Shown here: piece by piece, positions 37,856 to 46,016 of the stretch | Layout: each line of letters begins with the position of its first letter | Position numbering within the stretch: the stretch's first letter is position 1 | Source: Jonesia denitrificans DSM 20603 | GTDB taxonomy: Bacteria; Actinomycetota; Actinomycetes; Actinomycetales; Cellulomonadaceae | Length of the DNA: 64,000 bases | NCBI RefSeq assembly: GCF_000024065.1 | Contig: NC_013174.1 | Location: forward strand, 2,685,647 to 2,749,646 | Direction of reading: 5' to 3' | Translations under genes and position numbers: made by a program | Notes under the pieces: generated by a model | The model's input: only the letters and a program-made list of their open reading frames with translations | Database searches by the model: none | Told to the model about the DNA's origin: nothing

Positions 37856-40800
37856 TCGATCCTGCTCTTGCGTCACTGGTGTCTCCTGGGTCGAGCTCCC
37901 ACCGGTCACCGGTGGCGACAATGTTCGCGGCCAACGGGATTTGGTGTGACGCAGACTCGACAATGTGCATGAGGTAGCCGCCCGTATTAGGGAACGCCAC
38001 AATATCCCCCACGGCCACACCCTGCGGAAACACAAATCGCCGGCGTGCTAGCAGTTCCTCTTCAATGCAGTACGCCCCCACGAAGAACCCTGACCCAGGC
38101 TCGTTGGGTTCCCCCGCATCTGTGGGGCGTACGAGGACTGGATCCACCAAAAAATCTACCGACGTGGACCGCACCTGAGTGCGGTTCATCGCTAACCCCA
38201 CCAGCGGCACCCCATCGCTTGTGTGTTTCCGGAACATCACCCGCGCCAACGTCATCCCGCACCCGTCAAGCATGGACCGGCCCGGTTCGCACCGTAACTC
38301 GATGTCACGGCTGGCCAGCGCATCGGCAATGGTGGTGTCCGGTGTGGGACGATCAGAGCCATGCCCGTCGTGCACGGTGGGGGCCGCAACCGGGCTGGTC
38401 ACAATGTTCTCCAGCCACTCCCCACGCACCACATCCTGGTAATAGGGGTACACGGACGGCGACGGGCGATCAGCGCCCGCATCAACCAAACCCAAACGGT
38501 CCCCACGCCACGTCACCTCGCACGAACTCGCAGGTTGACGGTCAACAGCAGCCCAGAACTGGTGCCACTGCTCACCATTGTCAAGGTACGACATGGGGAC
38601 ACCACCACCCATGTCAATGAATGATGCCGGGCACCCGCGAGCGCGGAGGTCATCGATGGTGGTGATGGCGTGGCGGAGTGCGGTGGCGCGTTCGGTGGCG
38701 GAGTACCCGTTGAGGTGGAAGTGGAGTCCGTCGACGCTGATGTGGGTGTGGTTGGTGGTGGTGAGCCAGGTGAGCCAGTCGGTTGCAGGGAGGCCGAAGC
38801 GGGTGGGAGCAATGTGGGGGTCGGTGATGGCGAGGCGGAAGGCGATGTGGGCGGTTAGCCCGAGTGTGTGGGCGGTGGTGGTGACGAGGTGGGCTTCGTC
38901 GAGGTTGTCGAGGCTGATGGTGACGTTGTTGCGGAGGGCGTCGGTGATGGCGTCGCGGGTTTTGATGGCGGCGGAGAAGACGATGCGTGGGCCGGGAACC
39001 CCAGCGGCGAGGGTTTGGCGTAGTTCGCGGGTGCTGGCCACGTCGATTCCGGCGCCTTGGGTGTGGGCGGCGGTGACGAGGTTGAGGGTTTTATTGGCTT
39101 TCCGGGCGACGTAAACGGCGAACCGGATGCCGTGGTGGCTGGCGGTGTTGGTGAGTTCGGTGATGTTGCGGGTCAGGGGGTCAAAGTTGTGGATGTTGAG
39201 TGGTGACCCGTAGGTGTCGAGGAGGGTGGCGCACTGGTTGGGGTCGGTGAGGAGTGCGGTCATCCAGGGTTCGGTGCGGGCGGTGAGGGGGGTGACTCCT
39301 TGACACAGGAGTGGGGTGGACACTGGTGTTCCTTTCATCGTGTGTGGGTAGCGGGCTGGTGTGGTTGCGGCCGTGTGGAGGCGGGTGTGGATGGTCGCCG
39401 CCCAGGCGGCACAGTCGCCGTGGAGGGTGTGGTTGAGGGTGTCGTGTCCGATGATGGGGTCTTCGGTGGGTCGTCCTAGTGCGTGCAACCCGTGGGTGGG
39501 GGTTCCGTTGGCGTTGATGCAGGTGGTGGTGTGGTCGGTGAGGATCCCGCGTTCTCCAGGTCGGACGGTGACATCACCGTTGGTGAGCAGGGAGCGCCAC
39601 AGGGGGTCGGGCGCATCGGTTGGCGTGGGTGTGTCCCCTTCCCACGGGCGCGGGTGTGTGAGCACTCCTGCTGGTTGTGTCACTGCTGGAACGATGTGTT
39701 CCTCCCCCACCGCCACCGGTGGTGTCACGGCCCATCGCAGGAGCCCGCGTTGGGTGAGCGCAATCAGTTTGCGCACTGTTTTTTCTGGTGGACCATACGC
39801 CCACCGTTCCGCGTTGACCGCTACGTGACGGAACAATTCCCACCCTGCGCGGGGACGTGGCCCGCGATTCAGCGACCCGATGATGTCGCGGTACCCCAGG
39901 TTCCACACCCGCCCCCACACCCACTGGGCGTCTGGTGGTTGGTCACCATGGTTCATGCGCAGGTGGGTGGTCATGCGCGCCAGCGCATCCGCAGACACTG
40001 GGTCGAAGGCAGGCACGGCACCGCTGGGGGTGATGTGATCTGGTTGGGTGAGCACGTCCCACAAATGCTGTCGAGACAGCACATCGGGCGCAACGTGGTG
40101 CGCCAAGCTGTGTGCAGCATCAAGGAGAATGTCCCACCAGCGCTGTGTGAGCACCTCGGTGGGAGGCACATCTACCAATTGGCATGTCACAGACCGCACT
40201 ACCTCACCCCAGTGGCCTGGGGTGTGCTGCGGTTTCGGGGACAGCGGGATCCCGGACCGGGACAGCAATGTCACAACCCTCGGTTCTCTGCCTGAGGACA
40301 CGTACTCCCACTCACTGGAACCTTCGTGACCGCGTGTGACCCACTGTCCCCCGCGCCCCTCGGTCACCAGCAACACCATGTCAATGCCGGTCAACGCGGC
40401 ACCACGAATGACGACCTCACCACAATCGTCCTCACCCCAGTCACCCTCACCGGGTGCACCGCTCATCCCCACCGTGTCCCGAACCTGCTCATACACACCA
40501 CACCCCACCGGGGTCCGGTGACCTGTTGCCAAGAGCACCGACCCCCACCCGCCAGACCGGGCACCGGACTCATCAACAACCGTCCAGGTCCCCTGCGCAT
40601 CCGGCTCAACAGAAACCACACGCTGCGCAATATGGTGCACACTCAACCACGGCGATGCACTCAACGCACCCCACACCGCACGCAAATACTCACCCATCCG
40701 GGCGCGAGGGGGAAACTGCTCCCGCGCATCGGCACACTCATGCGACTGTGCCCACTGCACATACGACAACGGAAACGACGGACACGACAAGTCAACAATG

Positions 40801-41066
40801 CTCGCTGACACGTTCATAATCAGCGGAACCGGTGTCGCCGGATCCCACACAGCGCCTGGGCCAGCCTCCGCCGGATCCCACACGGACACCGGCACCTGGT
40901 TGTCGTGCCCGAGCACAGGCCCCCGATCACCACCAGTGGACCACGATTCACCGGCAAGCAGCCGCTCCAACTCCACCAACGCAGCCAACGCCTTCGGCCC
41001 TGCCCCCACCACAGCAACCCGACGGCACGAATCAGGCCGCGCATCTGTCCTCATACTCACCACCAT
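37848..41066 (-). CDS. Fused FAD/NAD(P)-binding protein and PLP-dependent (Y4yA/SbnH-like) decarboxylase
   Basis: A 1072-residue two-part protein. Residues about 15-570 form an FAD/NAD(P)-binding domain (VAVVGAGPKALAAL; VLLATGHRTP). Residues about 600-1050 form a fold-type III PLP decarboxylase: FAVYVARKANKTL with candidate Schiff-base Lys656, glycine-rich FIDMGGGVPMSYL, the CEPGRS phosphate site and a C-terminal GAYCIEEELL Cys region. The second half resembles Y4yA/SbnH proteins. At the joint lies AAAGGAACACCA followed by an in-frame GTG (39323, Val582), so the decarboxylase could also be made separately. The ATG at 41066 directly follows the stop of the SbnA-like gene (TAAATG). Base composition flips at about 38,640 and 39,650. 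Confidence 0.8.
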   Translation of the reverse strand: MVVSMRTDARPDSCRRVAVVGAGPKALAALVELERLLAGESWSTGGDRGPVLGHDNQVPVSVWDPAEAGPGAVWDPATPVPLIMNVSASIVDLSCPSFPLSYVQWAQSHECADAREQFPPRARMGEYLRAVWGALSASPWLSVHHIAQRVVSVEPDAQGTWTVVDESGARSGGWGSVLLATGHRTPVGCGVYEQVRDTVGMSGAPGEGDWGEDDCGEVVIRGAALTGIDMVLLVTEGRGGQWVTRGHEGSSEWEYVSSGREPRVVTLLSRSGIPLSPKPQHTPGHWGEVVRSVTCQLVDVPPTEVLTQRWWDILLDAAHSLAHHVAPDVLSRQHLWDVLTQPDHITPSGAVPAFDPVSADALARMTTHLRMNHGDQPPDAQWVWGRVWNLGYRDIIGSLNRGPRPRAGWELFRHVAVNAERWAYGPPEKTVRKLIALTQRGLLRWAVTPPVAVGEEHIVPAVTQPAGVLTHPRPWEGDTPTPTDAPDPLWRSLLTNGDVTVRPGERGILTDHTTTCINANGTPTHGLHALGRPTEDPIIGHDTLNHTLHGDCAAWAATIHTRLHTAATTPARYPHTMKGTPVSTPLLCQGVTPLTARTEPWMTALLTDPNQCATLLDTYGSPLNIHNFDPLTRNITELTNTASHHGIRFAVYVARKANKTLNLVTAAHTQGAGIDVASTRELRQTLAAGVPGPRIVFSAAIKTRDAITDALRNNVTISLDNLDEAHLVTTTAHTLGLTAHIAFRLAITDPHIAPTRFGLPATDWLTWLTTTNHTHISVDGLHFHLNGYSATERATALRHAITTIDDLRARGCPASFIDMGGGVPMSYLDNGEQWHQFWAAVDRQPASSCEVTWRGDRLGLVDAGADRPSPSVYPYYQDVVRGEWLENIVTSPVAAPTVHDGHGSDRPTPDTTIADALASRDIELRCEPGRSMLDGCGMTLARVMFRKHTSDGVPLVGLAMNRTQVRSTSVDFLVDPVLVRPTDAGEPNEPGSGFFVGAYCIEEELLARRRFVFPQGVAVGDIVAFPNTGGYLMHIVESASHQIPLAANIVATGDRWELDPGDTSDARAGSTN

Positions 41067-42125
41067 TTACGCGGCATCCACCAACGTGACAAACGGGTTC
41101 GCTGCACTGAGCGACTCATCACGACTCACATCAAGACCATACGAGTCATGCACCCACTTGTCGTCATACACAGTGGGCAGATAAGGGACACCCCCATCAT
41201 GCACAAGGAACACCCACCGCTCCGAACCAGACTGCGGATGCGCCACCAACGCGCGGCCCACCGCTGCAACCAGCGCACCCGTGGAGGCACCCGCCAAAAT
41301 CCCCTCACGGCGAGCCAACACCCGACACCCGCGCACCATGTCCCGCTCCGCGATGCGCACCACCTCATGCGGGTGTGCCTGGCGCGACAATTCCGTCACA
41401 AACCCGGCCCCCAAGCCGGGTAACAACCGTTCCCCGGGGATACCGCCAAACAGTGCTGACCCCTCCGCATCCACCGCGACCACCTGGGTTGACACGCCCA
41501 TGCCCTGCGCTGCTTCCACACACCCACGGACCGTACCTGTGGTACTCGTCGCCACAAACAACCGATCCGGAGCACCACCAAGTTCCGCACAGATCTCCGG
41601 GAAGGTACTGGCAGCATGCGCGTGCGGGTTTGTCTCGTTACCGTACTGGTTTGTTGTCAACGCACCAGGGATCTTGGCAATAAGTTCCTGGACCCGCTCA
41701 ACCCTGGCCCACAACCGGTTCCCGTCACCGGGGGTCGGCACCAACTCCACATGGGCACCATAAGCTCGCATCACTGTGCAGGCCGCCACGTTCGCTCGCT
41801 CATCAACAACCGCAATGAATTGCACGTCACGCAACGCACACTGGCGGGCCAACGCCATCCCCAGATTCCCGGATGTTGACTCCACAACTGTGCCGCCCAC
41901 CCGCAACCGCCCACTGGCAAATGCCGCATCGAGCAAGGACTGAGCAGTCCGTTCCTTCGTGCTTCCTGACACTTGCAGATTGTCGAGTTTTGCGAACACC
42001 TGGGGGCCCGCCGCACCAGCAAACAAGCGGTCGAGGCGCACTGTCGGGGTGGGCACAAAACCGGTATGCCCCTGGAGTTCGTGGTCAGCTCGATCGCTCA
42101 CCTGCACAAGCTTGTTCACAGTCAT
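41067..42125 (-). CDS. SbnA-like PLP-dependent beta-substituting synthase
   Basis: A 352-residue fold-type II PLP enzyme of the cysteine-synthase family. Lys57 in VSGSTKERTA is the PLP lysine, ESTSGNLGMALA binds the substrate carboxylate, and STTGTVRG binds the PLP phosphate. It resembles SbnA, which joins O-phosphoserine and glutamate on the way to 2,3-diaminopropionate in staphyloferrin B synthesis. A cysteine or cystathionine synthase role cannot be excluded. GAGGAG precedes the ATG. It is followed without a gap by the FAD/decarboxylase fusion. No SbnB-type dehydrogenase or siderophore synthetase lies in the window. Confidence 0.78.
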   Translation of the reverse strand: MTVNKLVQVSDRADHELQGHTGFVPTPTVRLDRLFAGAAGPQVFAKLDNLQVSGSTKERTAQSLLDAAFASGRLRVGGTVVESTSGNLGMALARQCALRDVQFIAVVDERANVAACTVMRAYGAHVELVPTPGDGNRLWARVERVQELIAKIPGALTTNQYGNETNPHAHAASTFPEICAELGGAPDRLFVATSTTGTVRGCVEAAQGMGVSTQVVAVDAEGSALFGGIPGERLLPGLGAGFVTELSRQAHPHEVVRIAERDMVRGCRVLARREGILAGASTGALVAAVGRALVAHPQSGSERWVFLVHDGGVPYLPTVYDDKWVHDSYGLDVSRDESLSAANPFVTLVDAA

Positions 42126-42274
42126 TGTGTCTCCTCACTCCCTGACCCCGGTGGCGCCGGAATAGCACCTAGCAAGAGTGGCACCAAAGCAGAAGATCCG
42201 CTCGCTGAAGCGTGTGCACCCCCGATGGCCAGCGCAACGGCGCTGCGCCGGCTAGAATTCGCGCTTTTGGCCCA

Positions 42275-43870
42275 TCACTGCATCACCCGAAGCCCGCCGC
42301 CAGAGGTCATTTCCACCGTCATGGTGATGCCAAGACGGTCAAGCACCCCGTCATCATGGCTCACCACAAGGAGTGCACCACGATACTCGGATAGCGCATC
42401 AACGAGCTGCGTGACTGTGTCCATGTCCAGGTTGTTTGTCGGCTCATCAAGGATGAGTAACTGGGCTGGTGGTTGGGCAAAAAGCAGCCGTGCAAGGTGG
42501 ACTCGAAAGCGCTCACCACCAGACAGCGAACCCACGGGACGCAGCACCGTGTCACCACGCAACAGCAGCCGTGCACACTGGTTGCGTAACTCCCCCACGG
42601 TCATGTGGGGTGCGTAGGGGGCAATGTTGTCCAGAGCGCTGAGGTTGTCCTCCAATGCCATCAAGCGTTGCGGTAAATACCCCACCCGGTCGATCAATAA
42701 CTCCCCGGTGGCTCCGCCTGGCATCGGCTCGGTGCGGTGGACAAGGTGCTGGAGAAACCTCGTTTTTCCGACCCCATTGGGTCCTACTAACGCCACCCGT
42801 TCCGGCCCTTGCACATGGATGGTTTGGTGCGCATCGTGTAACTGTGCGATCCGTCGGCTCCGTGGCACGTCAGGGTCGGGCAACGTGAGATGGATGGCTT
42901 CGTCGTCCCTCAGTAAGGACTGAGCGGCTTCCACCGCCATTTTCGCGGAGGCGATGCGTGAATCCATGAGTTGCCGGGTGGCGCCAGCTGTCGCTTCTGC
43001 TTTGCGCTTGAATCCCCCGGCAATGATCGGGGGCATGGAGGTGGATGCTTTACGGCCCTGTGCGGCACGGCGGGCCAGTTGTGTTTCTGCCTCTATTCGT
43101 TGTTTCTTTTCCACCTTCAACGCGTTTTTCGCGGTGCGGGCAGCTTGCTCCGCGGCTGCTTGCTGCGCAGCAAGGTCATCACTCCACGCACTGTAGGGTC
43201 CACCAAACGTGGTGAGGGTGCCTGCTCTGAGTTCTGTCGTGGTACCCATGATCTCAAGGAGAGCTGGATCGTGACTCACAACTACCAGCGTTCCCGGCCA
43301 ATTTTCTATGTACCGATACAGGTGACGGCGGGTGGAACGGTCCAGGTTGTTGGTGGGTTCGTCAAGTAGTGTGATGGGTGCTGTGCGCAGGCGCAATCCG
43401 GTGAGGGCTGCGATCATCACCTGGCCACCAGAGAGAGTGTTCGTGCTTCGGTGAAGGGCGATGTTGGATAGTCCGACACTGTGGAGTTGTTCCATGGCGC
43501 GCGTTTCGATGTCCCAGTCATCACCGATGGTGTCGAAGTGGTGTTCTGCCACGTCGCCTTGCTCTATGGCCTGGAGCGCGGCGATTGTGTTGGTGATGCC
43601 AAGGAGGTCAGCCACGGTTGTGGCGGTGTTGAGGGTGAGCGTTTGGGGCAAGTAAGCCACATCGCCGATGCGGGTGATCGTTCCATCTGTGGGACTGAGT
43701 TCACCTGCGATGAGCCTCAGCAGCGTGGACTTTCCACTGCCGTTACGACCGATAAGACCCGTGCGCCCAGGCAAAAAAGTTCCTGACACCGAATCGAGAG
43801 CAACGCTCCCGTCGGGCCATTCGTAGGTGACATTGTGAAGAGTTACTGCTGGAGAAAGTTGTGATGACAT
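42275..43870 (-). CDS. ABC-F family ATPase (ribosome-associated)
   Basis: A 531-residue soluble protein with two ABC domains and no membrane segment. Domain 1 has GRNGSGKST and LSGGQVMIAAL with LLDEPTNNLD; domain 2 has GPNGVGKT and LSGGERFRVHL with LILDEPTNNLD. The charged linker between them (about residues 235-300, EQAARTAKNALKVEKKQRIEAE) is the P-site tRNA interaction motif of ABC-F proteins. These act on ribosomes and either rescue translation or protect against antibiotics; the subgroup is not clear. AGGAG lies before the ATG at 43870. Its 5' leader contains small hairpins. Confidence 0.88.
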   Translation of the reverse strand: MSSQLSPAVTLHNVTYEWPDGSVALDSVSGTFLPGRTGLIGRNGSGKSTLLRLIAGELSPTDGTITRIGDVAYLPQTLTLNTATTVADLLGITNTIAALQAIEQGDVAEHHFDTIGDDWDIETRAMEQLHSVGLSNIALHRSTNTLSGGQVMIAALTGLRLRTAPITLLDEPTNNLDRSTRRHLYRYIENWPGTLVVVSHDPALLEIMGTTTELRAGTLTTFGGPYSAWSDDLAAQQAAAEQAARTAKNALKVEKKQRIEAETQLARRAAQGRKASTSMPPIIAGGFKRKAEATAGATRQLMDSRIASAKMAVEAAQSLLRDDEAIHLTLPDPDVPRSRRIAQLHDAHQTIHVQGPERVALVGPNGVGKTRFLQHLVHRTEPMPGGATGELLIDRVGYLPQRLMALEDNLSALDNIAPYAPHMTVGELRNQCARLLLRGDTVLRPVGSLSGGERFRVHLARLLFAQPPAQLLILDEPTNNLDMDTVTQLVDALSEYRGALLVVSHDDGVLDRLGITMTVEMTSGGGLRVMQ

Positions 43871-44153
43871 AAGAACTCCTGGCACGCACTGCGGTGGTCA
43901 GCGTGCGGGTGTGTTGATGACGGATGCAAACAAGGACCGTGCTCAGTGCATGAGCAGGGCGCGTGGCGGGTCAATCAACGGAACATCACATGCGGCCACA
44001 GTAACCAGGTGTCGGTCAACGTGTCAGGTTTTTTATCGCCCTATGCCATGCACAAGGTTGTGCGAGATGCGGCGATCGGTTGGTGGACATCTTTCGCAAG
44101 GATGACGTGATGCCCACACTAGCCGGGACTTTTGACTCATCTTCAGCCCTACT
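43871..44153 (-). promoter_or_regulatory. Leader and promoter region of the ABC-F gene
   Basis: No gene was found in the 367-bp divergent gap. On the minus strand the ABC-F leader holds a 6-bp stem just before the ribosome site (43882-43906, GCACGC/GCGTGC), another at 43940-43956 (TGCTCA/TGAGCA) and two very short open frames. Leader attenuation is known for some ABC-F resistance genes; here it is only a possibility. Confidence 0.3.
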
Positions 44154-44172
44154 TATTGACGGTCTGTCAATA
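44154..44172. promoter_or_regulatory. TetR operator overlapping the tetR promoter
   Basis: The inverted repeat TATTGAC-n5-GTCAATA overlaps a -35-like TTGACG (44156-44161), followed 16 bp later by CATACT (44178-44183). It lies 66 bp upstream of the TetR start. The layout suggests autorepression. Confidence 0.55.
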
Positions 44173-44237
44173 GTGGACATACTGTGAAGGCATGAGGTCA
44201 ATGGAGACCATTTCCAAGCCCGAACCAAGGACAGGTC

Positions 44238-44900
44238 ATGGCTGACAACACACCACGCTCCACATCGAGAGCCCCACGAACCGCACCAGACGAACGGATG
44301 CGCGACATCACAAACGCCGCACGCCGCCTCTTTGCCACCCGTGGGATCGCACGCACCTCCTTCACCGACCTCGCCCGTGAAGTCAAAGTCGCCCGTGGCC
44401 TCATCTACCACTATTTCCCCGACAAAGACGCCATTGTCGATGCGGTCCTCGCCGACTACATCTCCGAGTTCGTGCGCGCCGTCGAAGAATGGGACGCCGC
44501 CCGAGAGCCCGGCAACATCGACAAAGCACTGAAAGACTGCATCACGGTTTTTCGCACCCACATGAGGTCCATGGACCCCATGCACACCGAACTCCAGCGA
44601 GTAGAAAATACAGGTCTCTACAACCGCTTCCTCCACCGCGCTGTCACCGCCATCGTTGACTGCCTCGAACTCACCACCATCGAGGCGTACGCCGCACGAC
44701 ACAAAATCGAAATCTCTCACGTCCGCGAAACGTTCTATGTTCTCATTTACGGGCTTGTTGGACTTTCCCGGAATAACCCTGCGGTCGGCGACGACGTCCT
44801 CATCGACATCACCCGCCAAATTCTGCGGCTGCCACCCGCACGTCTGACAACACTTGAGCCTCGGCACACACCTCACGGGGAGCCGCCTATGCCGGGCTAA
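44238..44900 (+). CDS. TetR family transcriptional regulator
   Basis: A 220-residue TetR repressor. The N-terminal helix-turn-helix is clear (ITNAARRLFATRGIARTSFTDLAREVKVARGLIYHYFPDKD), and the helical C-terminal ligand domain has no recognisable subtype. It is divergent from the ABC-F gene and 90 bp upstream of the DUF5692-like gene, so either could be its target. The palindrome at 44154-44172 is its likely operator. Confidence 0.92.
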   Translation: MADNTPRSTSRAPRTAPDERMRDITNAARRLFATRGIARTSFTDLAREVKVARGLIYHYFPDKDAIVDAVLADYISEFVRAVEEWDAAREPGNIDKALKDCITVFRTHMRSMDPMHTELQRVENTGLYNRFLHRAVTAIVDCLELTTIEAYAARHKIEISHVRETFYVLIYGLVGLSRNNPAVGDDVLIDITRQILRLPPARLTTLEPRHTPHGEPPMPG

Positions 44901-44990
44901 TCCTTCTTCCTACCGCGCGGGAACAGCTCAGAGGGGTCTGACATTATTCCCACTCGCCACCTCGATGTGGCATGTCATAAGGAGCACATC

Positions 44991-45956
44991 GTGTTTCTCT
45001 TTGAATCTCTCACCTGGTATCAGGTGCTCATGTGGTTTGTTGTCCTGGGGGCGCTCATAGGCCTCAACGAACTCGTCCGGTGGTCCAAAAAAGCCGCCAT
45101 TGGTTTGTTTATTGTGCTGCCGATCCTGCTCACCATCTTCGTGTGGCCACAGACAGCAGGGGCCGGATCTTCCACCGGAACATGGTTCCACTGGGTGAAG
45201 GTGTACTCCGCTCTCGCCGGGTGTATCGGGTTCATGCTCATCCGATACAACGAACGGCTCGCCGCCAACAAATACATGTTGTGGTTTCCACCAGCCATCC
45301 TTGGCTTGAACATTCTCGAAGCGGTCATCCGCGACTTCCAGGTTGCCGGATTCGCTGAAGGCATGGTCGACGGCGTGTACATGATCGGTGGCCCCTGGAA
45401 CATCATGAACGGTGTTGCCGGGATCTTGAACCTTGTCACCATCTGCGGGTGGGTCGGTATCTTCGTCACCCGAGACCGGTTCAAAGACATGCTGTGGCCA
45501 GACATGCTGTGGTTCTGGATCATCGCCTACGACCTGTGGAACTTCGCTTACGTGTACAACTGCGTTGGAGACCACTCCTTCTACGCAGGGGCGGCCCTCC
45601 TCATTTCCTGCACTATCCCAGCGTTCTTTATTCGCCGTGGAGCCTGGTTGCAGCACCGCGCCCACACGTTGGCATTCTGGATGATGTTCACCATGGCCGT
45701 TCCCACATTCGTGTCTGACTCAGCATTCGCGGTGGAGTCATCACACGACCCGACAGCACTGTTTGTGGTCAGCTTCATCTCGCTCATCGCCAACATTGCC
45801 GTGGTGATCTACCAGGTGCGCACGATCATCGTCAAGCGTCGTCACCCACTGCACGACGAACTGTACCCAGAACTTGCAGCGTTCCAAGCGATCGCGGCAG
45901 AGCGCACAGACGATGCGCACCCCACAGGCGGTGTGAAAGAACCAGTCACCGTTTAA
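44991..45956 (+). CDS. DUF5692-like multi-pass membrane protein
   Basis: A 321-residue protein with about nine hydrophobic segments and conserved-looking WFHWVKVYSALAGCIGFMLIRY, GGPWNIMNGVAGILNL and WFWIIAYDLWNFAYVYNC stretches, which I associate with DUF5692. The function is unknown. Trp and Asn in the helices hint at a ligand- or ion-handling core, but no known transporter motif is present. The start is a GTG at 44991 with AAGGAG six bases upstream. It follows a TetR gene, which may control it. Confidence 0.6.
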   Translation: MFLFESLTWYQVLMWFVVLGALIGLNELVRWSKKAAIGLFIVLPILLTIFVWPQTAGAGSSTGTWFHWVKVYSALAGCIGFMLIRYNERLAANKYMLWFPPAILGLNILEAVIRDFQVAGFAEGMVDGVYMIGGPWNIMNGVAGILNLVTICGWVGIFVTRDRFKDMLWPDMLWFWIIAYDLWNFAYVYNCVGDHSFYAGAALLISCTIPAFFIRRGAWLQHRAHTLAFWMMFTMAVPTFVSDSAFAVESSHDPTALFVVSFISLIANIAVVIYQVRTIIVKRRHPLHDELYPELAAFQAIAAERTDDAHPTGGVKEPVTV

Positions 45957-45966
45957 GCACCAGTTT

Positions 45967-46006
45967 CTGTGCCGCTGTGACCAGTCGGGTGGTCACAGCG
46001 GCACAG
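45967..46006. terminator. 17-bp hairpin between convergent genes
   Basis: A perfect 17-bp inverted repeat (CTGTGCCGCTGTGACCA and complement) with a 6-nt loop lies between the DUF5692-like gene and cca. It probably stops transcription from both sides; T-runs are absent. Confidence 0.75.
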
Positions 46007-46016
46007 TCGCTCCGTC

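Noticed and set aside
44016..44876. A 286-residue open frame antisense to tetR
   Set aside because: The TetR helix-turn-helix is unmistakable on the plus strand; the antisense frame is a composition shadow.
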